From Duncaniella sp. (GTDB lineage: Bacteria; Bacteroidota; Bacteroidia; Bacteroidales; Muribaculaceae): 12,259 nucleotides of DNA. Under the pieces are notes generated by a model. The model ran no database searches. It saw nothing but the letters and a program-made list of their open reading frames with translations, and was not told the DNA's origin. Shown piece after piece: positions 1 to 7,831 of the stretch. The translations under genes and the position numbers were made by a program. Every line of letters begins with the position of its first letter. Position 1 is the first letter of the stretch. The stretch lies in NCBI GenBank assembly GCA_029052375.1, contig JAIDJD010000447.1:1-12259 (forward strand). Direction: 5' to 3'.

Positions 1-17
1 AGATGTTTATAAGAGAC
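1..17. other. Probable Nextera/Tn5 adapter remnant at the contig edge
   Basis: Bases 1-17 match the transposase mosaic-end sequence AGATGTGTATAAGAGACAG at 16 of 17 positions. The one difference is T for G at base 7, and the match is lost from base 18. It sits exactly at the window edge, as untrimmed adapter in an assembly would. It should not be read as bacterial sequence. A chance match of this quality at this exact place is very unlikely. Confidence 0.8.
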
Positions 18-56
18 CTCCCATACACCCTCCCCTACCACCACTAATCCCCACCA

Positions 57-1616
57 ATGGCCGAATCTGTAGTTAGACTCTCCCCAAGGCAGAAGATGAT
101 AAACCTCATGTATATCGTCCTCACCGCCATGCTGGCCCTCAACGTCTCCAGCGACGTCCTCGACGGCTTCGTCCAGGTCCAGGACGGCCTTGCGCGCACC
201 AACGACGGCGTGGGCCGGCGCAACAATGCCATATACGCCCAGCTCGAGGCCATCACCGAGCAGAACCCCGGCAAGGGAACACCCTGGCTCAGCAAGGCCA
301 CCGATGTCCGCTCGCGCGCCGGACACCTCTACGAGTATATCGACTCGCTCAAGCTCGCCATAGTCCGCCAGGCCGACGGCGAGGAGGGCGACGTCAACGA
401 CATAAGCCGCCGCGACGACCTCGAGGCCGCCGCCGTGGTGATGCTCTCACCCTCGGACGCGCGCGGAGCCGACCTGCGCGGACGCATCGACGCCTACCGC
501 GAGTTCATCTCCTCGCTCGTGCCCGACTCGGCCAAGCGCACCTCCATAGAGCAGGCACTCTCCACAGCCCCCTTCCGACGCCCGGGCACCGTGACGCCCC
601 AGCCGTGGGAAGAGGCCAAGTTTGAAAACCAGCCCGTCGTGGCCGCCGTCACCCTGCTCACCAAACTGCAGAACGACATCCGCTATGCCGAGGGCGAGGC
701 GCTCTCCACCCTCCTCGCCAACGTCGACGCCGGAGACGTGCGCGTCAACGAGCTCAACGCCTTCGTGATACCGCAGTCCAGAATGGTGATGCGCGGCGGA
801 CGCTACACCGCAGACATCGTCCTGGCCGCCGTCGACACCACGGCCCGCCCCGACATATATGTCGGAGGCAAGCCTGTGCAGAACGGCAGGTACGAATTTG
901 CCACATCGTCCACAGGCACGTTCGACTACTCGGGCTACATCGAGGTGGCCCACGGCGACGGCTCCACCACCCGCCACCCCTTCGCCTCCTCGTACACCGT
1001 CATGGAGCCCACAGCCACCGTCTCCGCAACGATGATGAACGTCCTCTACGCCGGCATCAGCAACCCGATAGGCATCTCTGTCCCCGGAGTGCCCATGAAC
1101 GCCGTCTCGGCCACCATGACCAACGGCACCCTCACCCGCCAGGGCGACACCTTCGCGGCACGCCCCTCCAAGGTGGGCGAGGACGCCACCATCACCGTCA
1201 CCGCCAACATCGACGGCCGCCCACAGACGGTGAGCGCCACCACCTTCCGCGTGCGCAAGCTCCCCGACCCCACAGCCTTCATTTCGTTCACGGCCGCCGG
1301 AGGAGCCAAAGACCGCTACAAGGGTGGCAAGCCTATATCGAAGACCCTCCTCACCGCCGCCCCCGGACTTGAGGCCGCCATCGACGACGATATGCTCAAC
1401 ATAGACTTCCAGGTGCTCGGATTCGAGACAGTCTTCTTCGACCAGATGGGCAACGCCATACCCGAAGTGTCCCAGGGAGCCTCGTTCTCCCAGCGCCAGC
1501 GCGACCAGTTCCGCCGCCTCTCAAGAGGCAAGCGCTTCTACATCTCGCGCATCCGCGCCAAGGGCCCCGACGGCATCGAGCGCACCATCTCGCCCATGGA
1601 GGTGATAGTCAACTGA
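57..1616 (+). CDS. gldM: GldM/PorM, type IX secretion inner-membrane motor component
   Basis: 519 aa. GldM forms, with GldL, the proton-driven inner-membrane motor of the type IX secretion system; its long periplasmic part reaches the GldK/GldN ring at the outer membrane. The N-terminus shows the family hallmark: a short basic stretch (SPRQK, residues 9-13) followed by one membrane helix at about 14-32 (starting MINLMYIVLTAMLALNVS). Arg11 falls where the conserved membrane-proximal Arg of the family lies, which is known to be important for the motor. Residues ~35-225 are helical and rich in charge (D1-like); from ~228 (ELNAFVIPQSRMVMRGGRY) the sequence turns beta-rich, as in D2-D4. The end (SPMEVIVN) is typical. 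The length is normal for the family. ATG at 57 is the only start that keeps the basic stretch; no Shine-Dalgarno is seen. gldL should lie upstream, outside the window. gldN follows after 62 bp. Confidence 0.95.
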   Translation: MAESVVRLSPRQKMINLMYIVLTAMLALNVSSDVLDGFVQVQDGLARTNDGVGRRNNAIYAQLEAITEQNPGKGTPWLSKATDVRSRAGHLYEYIDSLKLAIVRQADGEEGDVNDISRRDDLEAAAVVMLSPSDARGADLRGRIDAYREFISSLVPDSAKRTSIEQALSTAPFRRPGTVTPQPWEEAKFENQPVVAAVTLLTKLQNDIRYAEGEALSTLLANVDAGDVRVNELNAFVIPQSRMVMRGGRYTADIVLAAVDTTARPDIYVGGKPVQNGRYEFATSSTGTFDYSGYIEVAHGDGSTTRHPFASSYTVMEPTATVSATMMNVLYAGISNPIGISVPGVPMNAVSATMTNGTLTRQGDTFAARPSKVGEDATITVTANIDGRPQTVSATTFRVRKLPDPTAFISFTAAGGAKDRYKGGKPISKTLLTAAPGLEAAIDDDMLNIDFQVLGFETVFFDQMGNAIPEVSQGASFSQRQRDQFRRLSRGKRFYISRIRAKGPDGIERTISPMEVIVN

Positions 1617-1678
1617 CGCCCCCTCCTCTCCACCAGACCATATACACTGTAAAAAAAAGCTAAACCACACCATACAAG

Positions 1679-2866
1679 ATGAAGCTCAAGCTCATTCTCT
1701 CCGCCATATCGCTCGCCTTTGCCCTCTCTGTCTTCGCGCAGACCGACAACGGCTCCTCGACCGGCTCTGCGGTCACCCGCAGGCGCCCGGGCACAGAGCG
1801 CGGCACCCAGGCCAAGACAGAGGGCGCCGCGGCATCCGCACGCCTGCAGAACCGTCTCCAGACCTCCGAGGTCCCCGAGAGCGAGATGCAGTGGATGAGG
1901 GTGATGTATCGCGAGCTCGACCTCACCAAAGACCAGAACGGCGCGCTCTACTATCCCGACGAGCCTGTCGAGGGCCAGGACAACCTCTTCCGCATCATCC
2001 TCAAGAACATGGCCGACGGACGGCTCCAGGCCTACGAGTATCTCGACGGCAGAGAGGTGTTCTCAGACAACTACAAGGTCAAGATGGGCGATATCCTCGA
2101 CCGCTTCTACATACTCAGCACGCCCGCCAAAAGCAGCACCGAGAAGAATCCACGCTACGAGATAGAAGAGGCCGACATTCCCGCCTCGGAGGTGCTCTCG
2201 TACTACATCATAGAGCGATGGGAGTTTGACCGCCGCTCCAACCGTATGCGCACGGTCGTAGAGGCCATATGTCCCGTCCTCCACCGCGCAGGAGACTTCG
2301 GAGGCGAAGCCGTCAGATACCCGATGTTCTGGGTGCGCTACGACGACCTGCGCCCCTTCATCACCACACAGACCATATTCACCGACGACGACAACAACCT
2401 GGCCACAGCCACATACGACGACTTCTTCAACCTCGGGCTCTACAAAGGCGACATCTACAAGACCCGCAACCTGCGCAACCGCTCGCTGATGCAGATGCAT
2501 CCCGACCCTGACGAGCTGGCCCACGCCCGCGACTCCATACAGGACCGCCTCGACAACTACGAGAAGAAGCTCTGGGTGCCCTCGCTCGAAGAGCTCAAAG
2601 CAAGGCGCGAGGCGGCCGAAGCAGCCGAGACCGCAGCGGCCGAAGGCTCTGAGACCGTCTCCGGCGACACAGAGGCTCCAGCCGTAGAGAAGGCCGAAGA
2701 GAAGACCTCTGTCCGAAAGACCACCCGCACCCGCCGCGGCTCGGCCGGCGCCGCCAAGGCCAAGGCAAAACCCTCCAAGAAGACCAAGGTCAGGAAAGCC
2801 AAGGCGCCCAAAACCTCGTCAGGCTCGTCCTCGGCCACACGCTCTGTGCGCAACCGCAAGAGATAA
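1679..2866 (+). CDS. gldN: GldN/PorN, type IX secretion periplasmic ring component
   Basis: 395 aa. GldN joins the lipoprotein GldK in the periplasmic ring under the outer membrane and contacts GldM. A signal peptide is clear: MKLK, a hydrophobic core LILSAISLAFALSV, then likely cleavage after FA (residue ~20) before Gln21. The core at ~65-295 carries the family pattern: W.RVMYRELDL, NGALYYPDEP, NLFRIILKNMADGRLQAYEYLDG, then VLSYYIIERWEFD. The oddity is the C-terminus. Residues ~300-342 are Ala/Glu-rich and acidic, and ~343-395 are rich in Lys, Arg, Ala and Ser (RKTTRTRRG, AKAKAKPSKKTKVRKAKA), ending RNRKR. I do not recall this tail as part of the GldN core, so I treat it as an extension. The start is fixed by the signal peptide; the upstream sequence is A-rich with no Shine-Dalgarno. 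It is probably co-transcribed with gldM. Confidence 0.93.
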   Translation: MKLKLILSAISLAFALSVFAQTDNGSSTGSAVTRRRPGTERGTQAKTEGAAASARLQNRLQTSEVPESEMQWMRVMYRELDLTKDQNGALYYPDEPVEGQDNLFRIILKNMADGRLQAYEYLDGREVFSDNYKVKMGDILDRFYILSTPAKSSTEKNPRYEIEEADIPASEVLSYYIIERWEFDRRSNRMRTVVEAICPVLHRAGDFGGEAVRYPMFWVRYDDLRPFITTQTIFTDDDNNLATATYDDFFNLGLYKGDIYKTRNLRNRSLMQMHPDPDELAHARDSIQDRLDNYEKKLWVPSLEELKARREAAEAAETAAAEGSETVSGDTEAPAVEKAEEKTSVRKTTRTRRGSAGAAKAKAKPSKKTKVRKAKAPKTSSGSSSATRSVRNRKR

Positions 2867-2902
2867 CACACCCGCTCTCCCTGCTCTCCGTCCAGGCTAA
2901 AG

Positions 2903-3793
2903 ATGATTTCGGTAGTCATCCCTGTCTACAACCGCCAGGCCACCCTGCCGCGCCTCCTCGGCTCGCTCGAGGCCCAGACGCGGCAGCCGGACCGCATAAT
3001 CCTTGTGGACAACGCCTCGACCGACGCCACCCTCTCCATTCTCCGGACCTGGGCCTCCTCACACCCTAACGCAACCGTCATCACCGAGACCACTCCCGGA
3101 GCCTCGGCGGCCCGCAATGCCGGCCTCGCCCTGGTCTCCACGCCGTGGGTGATGTTCTTCGACTCGGACGACGAGATGCTCCCCACCCACATAGCCGACT
3201 TCTCGGCCGCCATAGAGGCCAACCCCGACACAGACATCGTGGGCCGGTCCATGATTCTGCGCTGTCTCGACGGCTCTGAGCGCAAGCTCTGGTTCACAGA
3301 CCGCCGTCCGCTCTTCAGCCACATCTTCCGCACCATACTCGCCACACAGCGCTATGCCGTCCGCACAGAGCTGATACGCCGCGCGGGAGCATGGCAGACC
3401 GACCTCTCGATATGGCTCGACTGGGAGCTCGGCATACGCCTCCTGCTCCAGACGTCGCGCGTGGCCACAGTCCCCGGCCCGCCATCGGTGATAGCCTACC
3501 ACACGAGAGAGTCTATCACAGGCCTCAGCTACTCCTCGCGCGCCGAGGCCATAGAGAAGACCATAGCATCCGTCAGGCCGCTGATGGCCACGCAGAAGCA
3601 GAGAGACTGGCTGGACGCGCGCACGATGATACTGGCCGCGCAGTATGCCCGCGAGGGGGACAACCGTGCGGCCGAGAGGCTTAAAAACGAAATACTGAAA
3701 AACACGCGCTCGCCACTGCGCCAGCGCATCATCTACGCGCACAACCGCATCTTCGGCCGCCTGACATTCCCCTTGGCGGCGATGCTCTTCTGA
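2903..3793 (+). CDS. Family 2 glycosyltransferase
   Basis: 296 aa, no signal peptide, probably cytoplasmic or at the inner face of the membrane. The first ~110 residues are a GT-A nucleotide-sugar fold: ISVVIPVYNRQATLPRLLGS at the N-terminus, LVDNASTDATL at ~35-45, PGASAARNAG at ~65-74, and the metal-binding acidic motif FFDSDDE with Asp87, Asp89 and Asp90. A later LDWELGIRLL (~172-181) resembles the acidic catalytic segment of GT2 enzymes. The C-terminal ~80 residues are helical and basic with no clear membrane helix. Donor and acceptor sugars cannot be told from the sequence; surface polysaccharide or LPS synthesis is the likely role. It starts 36 bp after gldN on the same strand and could be read through from it. 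Half of its Ile codons are ATA (12 of 24, hand count). Confidence 0.88.
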   Translation: MISVVIPVYNRQATLPRLLGSLEAQTRQPDRIILVDNASTDATLSILRTWASSHPNATVITETTPGASAARNAGLALVSTPWVMFFDSDDEMLPTHIADFSAAIEANPDTDIVGRSMILRCLDGSERKLWFTDRRPLFSHIFRTILATQRYAVRTELIRRAGAWQTDLSIWLDWELGIRLLLQTSRVATVPGPPSVIAYHTRESITGLSYSSRAEAIEKTIASVRPLMATQKQRDWLDARTMILAAQYAREGDNRAAERLKNEILKNTRSPLRQRIIYAHNRIFGRLTFPLAAMLF

Positions 3794-3800
3794 CGCAGGT

Positions 3801-4409
3801 TCACTCGATGGCGTTGAGCCACAGCTGTGCCTCGGGGCCGAGATTGAAGAGCAGGTCGAGCACCGAGAGCCCGCCTATGAAGCCGAGCCTCTCCTGTCTC
3901 ACCTGCCTGTACTCCACCGCGCTGACATCCCGAGGAGCCGCGCACAGCTCCACAGCGCCCACGCAGGGAGGCTCTACGCCGAGCAGACGGCGTATCTCGC
4001 CATCCCACGCCCCGGCGAGGTCAGAGAGCATAGGATAACGCTCCATGACCCCTGCCGTCAGCATAGGCAGGAATCCGTCTATATAGAATTCAAAATAAGG
4101 CGTGCGCCCGTATGCGCTCTCCAGAGCCACGCGGTGGACATCCCACCACGAGCCGTGGTCAGAGACACGCACGTCGCTCCAGAGACACCTGCTCGTGGCC
4201 GGCTTGGCTATCGGCACGGTCAGCTCCATGCGTCCGCGCGTGTCGGCTATCGCAAAGCGGTGTGTCTCCTTGTCGCGCTTGTCGAAGGGGAGATCCCACA
4301 CCTGGCGCGACGCTCCCGAGCGCCACACCTCGAGATACTCCCCTATCCCGCCGCAGAGGCGGGGCCTCAGCCCCGTGCGCCTCCCGGGATACATCACAGG
4401 ACGTCCCAT
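3801..4409 (-). CDS. WbqC-like family protein
   Basis: 202 aa, no signal peptide or membrane helix. WbqC-like proteins occur in O-antigen and polysaccharide clusters and as stand-alone genes in Bacteroidota; their activity is not established. The family pattern is visible: GGIGEYLEVW near residue 20, then DLPFDKRDKETHRFAIADTRGRMELTVPI (given here by its key points: DK, HR, and the LTVPI strand at ~66-70), WWDVHRVALESAYGRTPYFEFY at ~88-109, then a helical end with L..LL..IG-like leucines at LSVLDLLFNLG. The first ~18 residues (Arg/Gly/Pro-rich) do not resemble homologues I know, so the true start is uncertain; Met6 is an alternative. It starts 3 bp after the lepB stop, so the two are almost surely co-transcribed. 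Its stop lies 7 bp from the convergent glycosyltransferase stop. Confidence 0.75.
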   Translation of the reverse strand: MGRPVMYPGRRTGLRPRLCGGIGEYLEVWRSGASRQVWDLPFDKRDKETHRFAIADTRGRMELTVPIAKPATSRCLWSDVRVSDHGSWWDVHRVALESAYGRTPYFEFYIDGFLPMLTAGVMERYPMLSDLAGAWDGEIRRLLGVEPPCVGAVELCAAPRDVSAVEYRQVRQERLGFIGGLSVLDLLFNLGPEAQLWLNAIE

Positions 4410-4412
4410 GGC

Positions 4413-5936
4413 TCAGAATTTGGCCCGGTCGGGATTGGCGTCCTTGAACACGCGGTCCCAGCGCACCTTGCCGAATCCGCTCTTGTCCTTGTCGAACGAC
4501 ACGAGCACAAGCTCGGGACGGCCCACCACATGGTCTTCGGGCACAAAGCCCCAGTAGCGCGAGTCGAGCGAGTTGTCGCGGTTGTCGCCCACCATGAAGT
4601 AGTAGTCCATCCTGAAGGTATATGTCTCGGCAGGCTTGCCGTCGAGCCAGAAGACGCCGTCTCTCATCTCGGCCGAGCGCTGGCCCTCGTAGTCGCGTAT
4701 CACACGGCCGTATATCTCCCATGCGCGGGGCGTCATCCTGAGACGCGCACCCTTGCGCGGTATCCACAGTTCGCCATAGTCGGCGCGGGTCCAGCTGTCG
4801 GCCACGCCGGCTGGATAGAGCATCTCGCCCGGCTGTGCCGGCATCTTCATCACCTTGGCCACGGCGGGATTGGCCTCGAGCTTCTCCACCATCTCTGCCG
4901 TCAGCGGCGAGGCATAGATGACGGGCACAGAGCCATCCTCCCTGACTGCAAAGCCGAGAGCGCGGATAGCGGGGATATCCTCGGGGGTGACAGGCACCTC
5001 GTGGCGATCGTCCTCGGCTATGCCGAGCTCCTCCCAGTCTGCCTGGGTCAGGCGTCCGTCCCTGAGCTGGAAGTAGTGGTTGAACTGCACATACTCGGGC
5101 TGAGGCAGAGCCTCGCCATCGATATATATCACGCCGCCGCGGATGGCAAGACGCTCGCCGGGCAGGCCGACGGCACGCTTTACATAGTTCTCGCGGCGGT
5201 CTACGGGACGGTAGATTATCTCGCCGAAGGTCTCCTCGTTGGCCTCGAGCACCTCGCGCCCATACATCTTCTTGAGCGTGTAGTAGTCGGGGTTCTGCAC
5301 CTTGGTGCAAACGGTGTCGCCGGCGGGGAAGTTGAACACCACGATGTCTCCCCTCTTGATATTCCCGAGCCCCTTGAGGCGGCGATAGTCCCATGTGGGG
5401 GTCTCGAGATAGCTCCTGGTGTTGATTATGGGCAGGGTGTTCTGGACGAGGGGAAAGTGGATAGGCGTGTTGGGCACCCTCGGGCCATAGGCCATCTTGT
5501 TGACCCACAGATAGTCGCCCACAAGCAGAGACTTCTCGAGCGACGACGAGGGTATCTGATAGTTCTGTCCCACAAAGGTGAAGACAAAGTAGACTATGAC
5601 AAGCGCATAGAGTATGGCATCCACCCACCCCATGACGGCCCGCACGGCGGGATTTCTGGAGTCTTTCCACCACGACAGGGGGATGTAGCCGAGGATATAG
5701 ATGTCAAGCAGCAGGAACCACGCCAGCGACACCCACCAGTTGCCGAGCCAGGCCACCCAGAGGAAGAAGATGACCGAGACCACGCCGAACCTCACCCAGC
5801 GCGACTTGCGGTTGGCCGCGAGGCGCTCGCGCAGTGTGCGGGGCTTGCGCCCTGAGGCCTGTCCGGTCTTGGATGTCATGTTCCCGCCTGCGGGCTCAGA
5901 CTTCATCTTTGTCTCATCATATTGTGCGTCGCTCAT
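4413..5936 (-). CDS. lepB: Signal peptidase I (leader peptidase)
   Basis: 507 aa. It removes signal peptides from exported proteins at the outer face of the inner membrane. Two hydrophobic helices lie at ~48-84 and a third at ~104-123, just before the catalytic region. Box B is IPSSSLEKSLLVGD (128-141), with Ser132 as nucleophile by alignment to the E. coli enzyme. Box D is YVKRAVGLPGERL (251-263), with Lys253 as general base. Box E is GDNRDNSLDSRYWGFVP (450-466). A large insertion (~280-445) between boxes D and E explains the length and is usual in Bacteroidota. The residue after Ser132 is Leu, where Met is usual. I chose ATG at 5936 because it overlaps the dapB stop (ATGA); the open frame runs further to 6230 but lies inside dapB and has no homology. 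Met20 (5879) is a possible alternative start. Confidence 0.93.
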   Translation of the reverse strand: MSDAQYDETKMKSEPAGGNMTSKTGQASGRKPRTLRERLAANRKSRWVRFGVVSVIFFLWVAWLGNWWVSLAWFLLLDIYILGYIPLSWWKDSRNPAVRAVMGWVDAILYALVIVYFVFTFVGQNYQIPSSSLEKSLLVGDYLWVNKMAYGPRVPNTPIHFPLVQNTLPIINTRSYLETPTWDYRRLKGLGNIKRGDIVVFNFPAGDTVCTKVQNPDYYTLKKMYGREVLEANEETFGEIIYRPVDRRENYVKRAVGLPGERLAIRGGVIYIDGEALPQPEYVQFNHYFQLRDGRLTQADWEELGIAEDDRHEVPVTPEDIPAIRALGFAVREDGSVPVIYASPLTAEMVEKLEANPAVAKVMKMPAQPGEMLYPAGVADSWTRADYGELWIPRKGARLRMTPRAWEIYGRVIRDYEGQRSAEMRDGVFWLDGKPAETYTFRMDYYFMVGDNRDNSLDSRYWGFVPEDHVVGRPELVLVSFDKDKSGFGKVRWDRVFKDANPDRAKF

Positions 5937-6724
5937 TTTCCCAAGATTTCGTGCATCATGTCGTCGATAGTATATACGCCCTTGCGTCCGGCCAGCCATT
6001 CGGCGGCCATCACGGCTCCGAGCGCAAAGCCTCCGCGGCTCTTGGCCGAGTGGCTGAGGGTGACGGTGTCTACCTCGGAGTCCCATGTGACGGTGTGTAT
6101 GCCCGGCACCTCGCCGCGGCGGCGGGCCGTGACAGGCAGGGTGTCGAGGCCCATCTCTCCGGCCCTCAGCAGGGCCTCCTCGGCCTGGCGGGGACCGTCG
6201 GCGCTGTCCTCCCACACCTCTCCGGCACACACCCAGCGGCCGAGAGCCTCATCCGAGGCCACAATCTCGTCTGCCATGGTGACGGCCGTCCCCGAAGGGT
6301 AGTCGAGCTTGTGGATGTGGTGGGTCTCGTCGAGAGTGCCCCTATACTGGGGCAGGCGCCCCATCACCGAGGCCAGCAGACGCGAGGCCATGCGGGTGAC
6401 GTAGACGCCGATAGAGAAGTTGGTGGCCGCAAGCAGGGCGCTCCCGCTCTCCCTGACATCCGAGGCCACGGCCTCATAGTCCTGATACCAGCCTGTGGTG
6501 CCGCACACCACGGGCACACCCGCGGCGGCGGAGAGGCGGATATTCCCGGCGGCAGTCGAGGGGGTGGTGAACTCTATGGCCACGTCGGCCGAACGGAATG
6601 TCTCCGAGCCGATGACGCCGCGGCTGTCGACGTCCGCTATGCAGACTATCTCGTGGCCGCGTCCGAGAGCTATACGCTCTATGGCCTTGCCCATCTTGCC
6701 ATAGCCTATGAGTGCTATCTTCAT
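5933..6724 (-). CDS. dapB: 4-hydroxy-tetrahydrodipicolinate reductase
   Basis: 263 aa, normal family length. It reduces the DapA product to tetrahydrodipicolinate with NAD(P)H, on the way to diaminopimelate (peptidoglycan) and lysine. The N-terminus has the nucleotide-binding loop MKIALIGYGKMGKAI (Gly7, Gly9, Gly12). EFTTPS (51-56) and GTTGWY (75-80) follow, then NFSIGV (102-107). The catalytic and substrate-binding signature is ETHHIHKLDYPSGTA (133-147), with His135, His136 and Lys139. The family end LSHSAKSRGGFALGAV (223-238) is intact. The ATG at 6724 was chosen because the frame above it (to 6874) adds 50 residues without homology that overlap the porin gene. The gap to the porin upstream is 43 bp, with no terminator seen. 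The stop overlaps the lepB start by 4 bp. Confidence 0.96.
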   Translation of the reverse strand: MKIALIGYGKMGKAIERIALGRGHEIVCIADVDSRGVIGSETFRSADVAIEFTTPSTAAGNIRLSAAAGVPVVCGTTGWYQDYEAVASDVRESGSALLAATNFSIGVYVTRMASRLLASVMGRLPQYRGTLDETHHIHKLDYPSGTAVTMADEIVASDEALGRWVCAGEVWEDSADGPRQAEEALLRAGEMGLDTLPVTARRRGEVPGIHTVTWDSEVDTVTLSHSAKSRGGFALGAVMAAEWLAGRKGVYTIDDMMHEILGK

Positions 6725-6767
6725 ATGATGCTTGTAAGTTTTTTCGTTATGTAAATGAAGGCGGGGC

Positions 6768-7826
6768 TCAGAAGACCACAACGACCTCTGCGCCCACCTT
6801 GTCTGCGGCGTCGAGACCCGCAGGGCTGACGCCGCGGTGATAGAAATATTTCTCGTAGTTGACACGCAGGTCACACCTCACCCTGGCGATGGCGTAGGTG
6901 AGCGTGCCGCCCACGGTGATGCGGTTTCTGGCCGAGTCTGTGGTGGACAGGGAGAGCGAGGGGTCGCCGGCGCCTCCGCTGTGGTCTGTCATTCCGTCCC
7001 AGCGTCCCTGCAGCGAGGCGCGGTTGAAGACACCCCAGCGGACGGGGCGCACATAGTTGCCCCACACGGTCCAGGCATGGACGGCCGGATGGCGGTCTCC
7101 CGTATAATGCTTGTAGAGATACTCGCCGCTGAGCTCCCAGGGGCCTTGGGTCCAGCCGACGCAGGCGTCGAATTTGTTGATGCGGACGCGGTCCGGTATG
7201 ATGGTCTCTCCGCCGAGGGTCAGCGAAAGGCCGTGGCCGAGGCCGAGAATACCCTTGCCGGCATAGGCGAGCTTCCTGACCCACACCTCCTGGTCGGCTA
7301 TGGACGTGGGGTTGAAGGCGCCGCCCTCGAGCGTGAGCGAGCGTCCCCCGGCCAGGGCACGTGTCCACGACAGCTTGGCGCCGACGCCGCGCAGGTTGTT
7401 GGCCTCCTTGCCTATGGGCGAGCGGTTGATGAAAATATAGTTGGAGGGATTGCGGAAGTTGTCGACACCGCACGGCATCATGAACTGTCCGGCCTGCAGC
7501 CTGAGCCCCTTGACAAACTCAATCCTTGCCCAGGCATCGAGAATCTTCATCTTGCCGCGGTCGCAGAGGTCGGCCTGCACCATGTAGTCTATGGCCGACG
7601 AGAGATTGCCCTGCACCTTGAAGCGGGCATTGCGCAGCTGGAAACGCTGCTCGGCCCCGCGGGTGTCCATCTCGTAGCGGGCGCGCAGAGCGCCGTGTAT
7701 CTGCGGCACGAGGCTCACCCCGGCGGCATCGGCCTCCTCGGCCGAGACACCGCAGAAAGAGAACAGCAGAGCGGCCAGGGCCAGCAGCCAGCCGCAGACA
7801 GAAACGCGCACATCCATATCAGCCAT
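6768..7826 (-). CDS. OprO/OprP-like outer-membrane porin
   Basis: 352 aa. It is likely a small-solute or anion channel in the outer membrane. A signal peptide spans residues 1-29 (hydrophobic core WLLALAALLFSF, cleavage after VSA). Mature sequence shows alternating beta-strand pattern throughout, with the OprO/P family segments ARFKVQGNLSSAIDYMVQADL (~67-87, one key strand pair) and AWARIEFVKGLRLQAGQFMMP (~98-118), followed by NPSNYIFINRSP. It ends in Phe (EVVVVF), as expected for a barrel handed to the BAM machinery. Phosphate selectivity is not shown by the sequence. Start at 7826 gives 5 bp from the sigma-factor stop; Met4 is an alternative start. No SusC/SusD partner or TonB box is present, so it is not a TonB-dependent receptor. 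Confidence 0.82.
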   Translation of the reverse strand: MADMDVRVSVCGWLLALAALLFSFCGVSAEEADAAGVSLVPQIHGALRARYEMDTRGAEQRFQLRNARFKVQGNLSSAIDYMVQADLCDRGKMKILDAWARIEFVKGLRLQAGQFMMPCGVDNFRNPSNYIFINRSPIGKEANNLRGVGAKLSWTRALAGGRSLTLEGGAFNPTSIADQEVWVRKLAYAGKGILGLGHGLSLTLGGETIIPDRVRINKFDACVGWTQGPWELSGEYLYKHYTGDRHPAVHAWTVWGNYVRPVRWGVFNRASLQGRWDGMTDHSGGAGDPSLSLSTTDSARNRITVGGTLTYAIARVRCDLRVNYEKYFYHRGVSPAGLDAADKVGAEVVVVF

Positions 7827-7831
7827 AACCC

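Noticed and set aside
1617..1678. Promoter or terminator between gldM and gldN
   Set aside because: There is an A-run (AAAAAAAA) but no hairpin before a T-run and no TAnnTTTG element, so the two genes are best read as one transcript.
3756..3780. Inverted repeat GCCGCC/GGCGGC as a terminator between the convergent units
   Set aside because: The stem is only 6 bp with a 13-base loop, lies inside the glycosyltransferase coding sequence, and has no T-run on either side.
4134..5855. A 573-codon open frame on the + strand opposite wbqC and lepB
   Set aside because: Its protein is rich in His, Val, Gly and Leu without any recognisable motif, and it mirrors the codon bias of lepB. GC-rich genes with few T-starting antisense stops give such long shadows.
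5937..6230. N-terminal extension of lepB by 98 codons
   Set aside because: The extension lies wholly inside dapB in another frame, is Arg/Gly/Pro-rich and has no signal peptidase homology. The ATGA overlap at 5936 is the natural start.
6725..6874. N-terminal extension of dapB by 50 codons
   Set aside because: It would overlap the end of the porin gene and precedes the MKIALIGYGKMG start that is typical of DapB.
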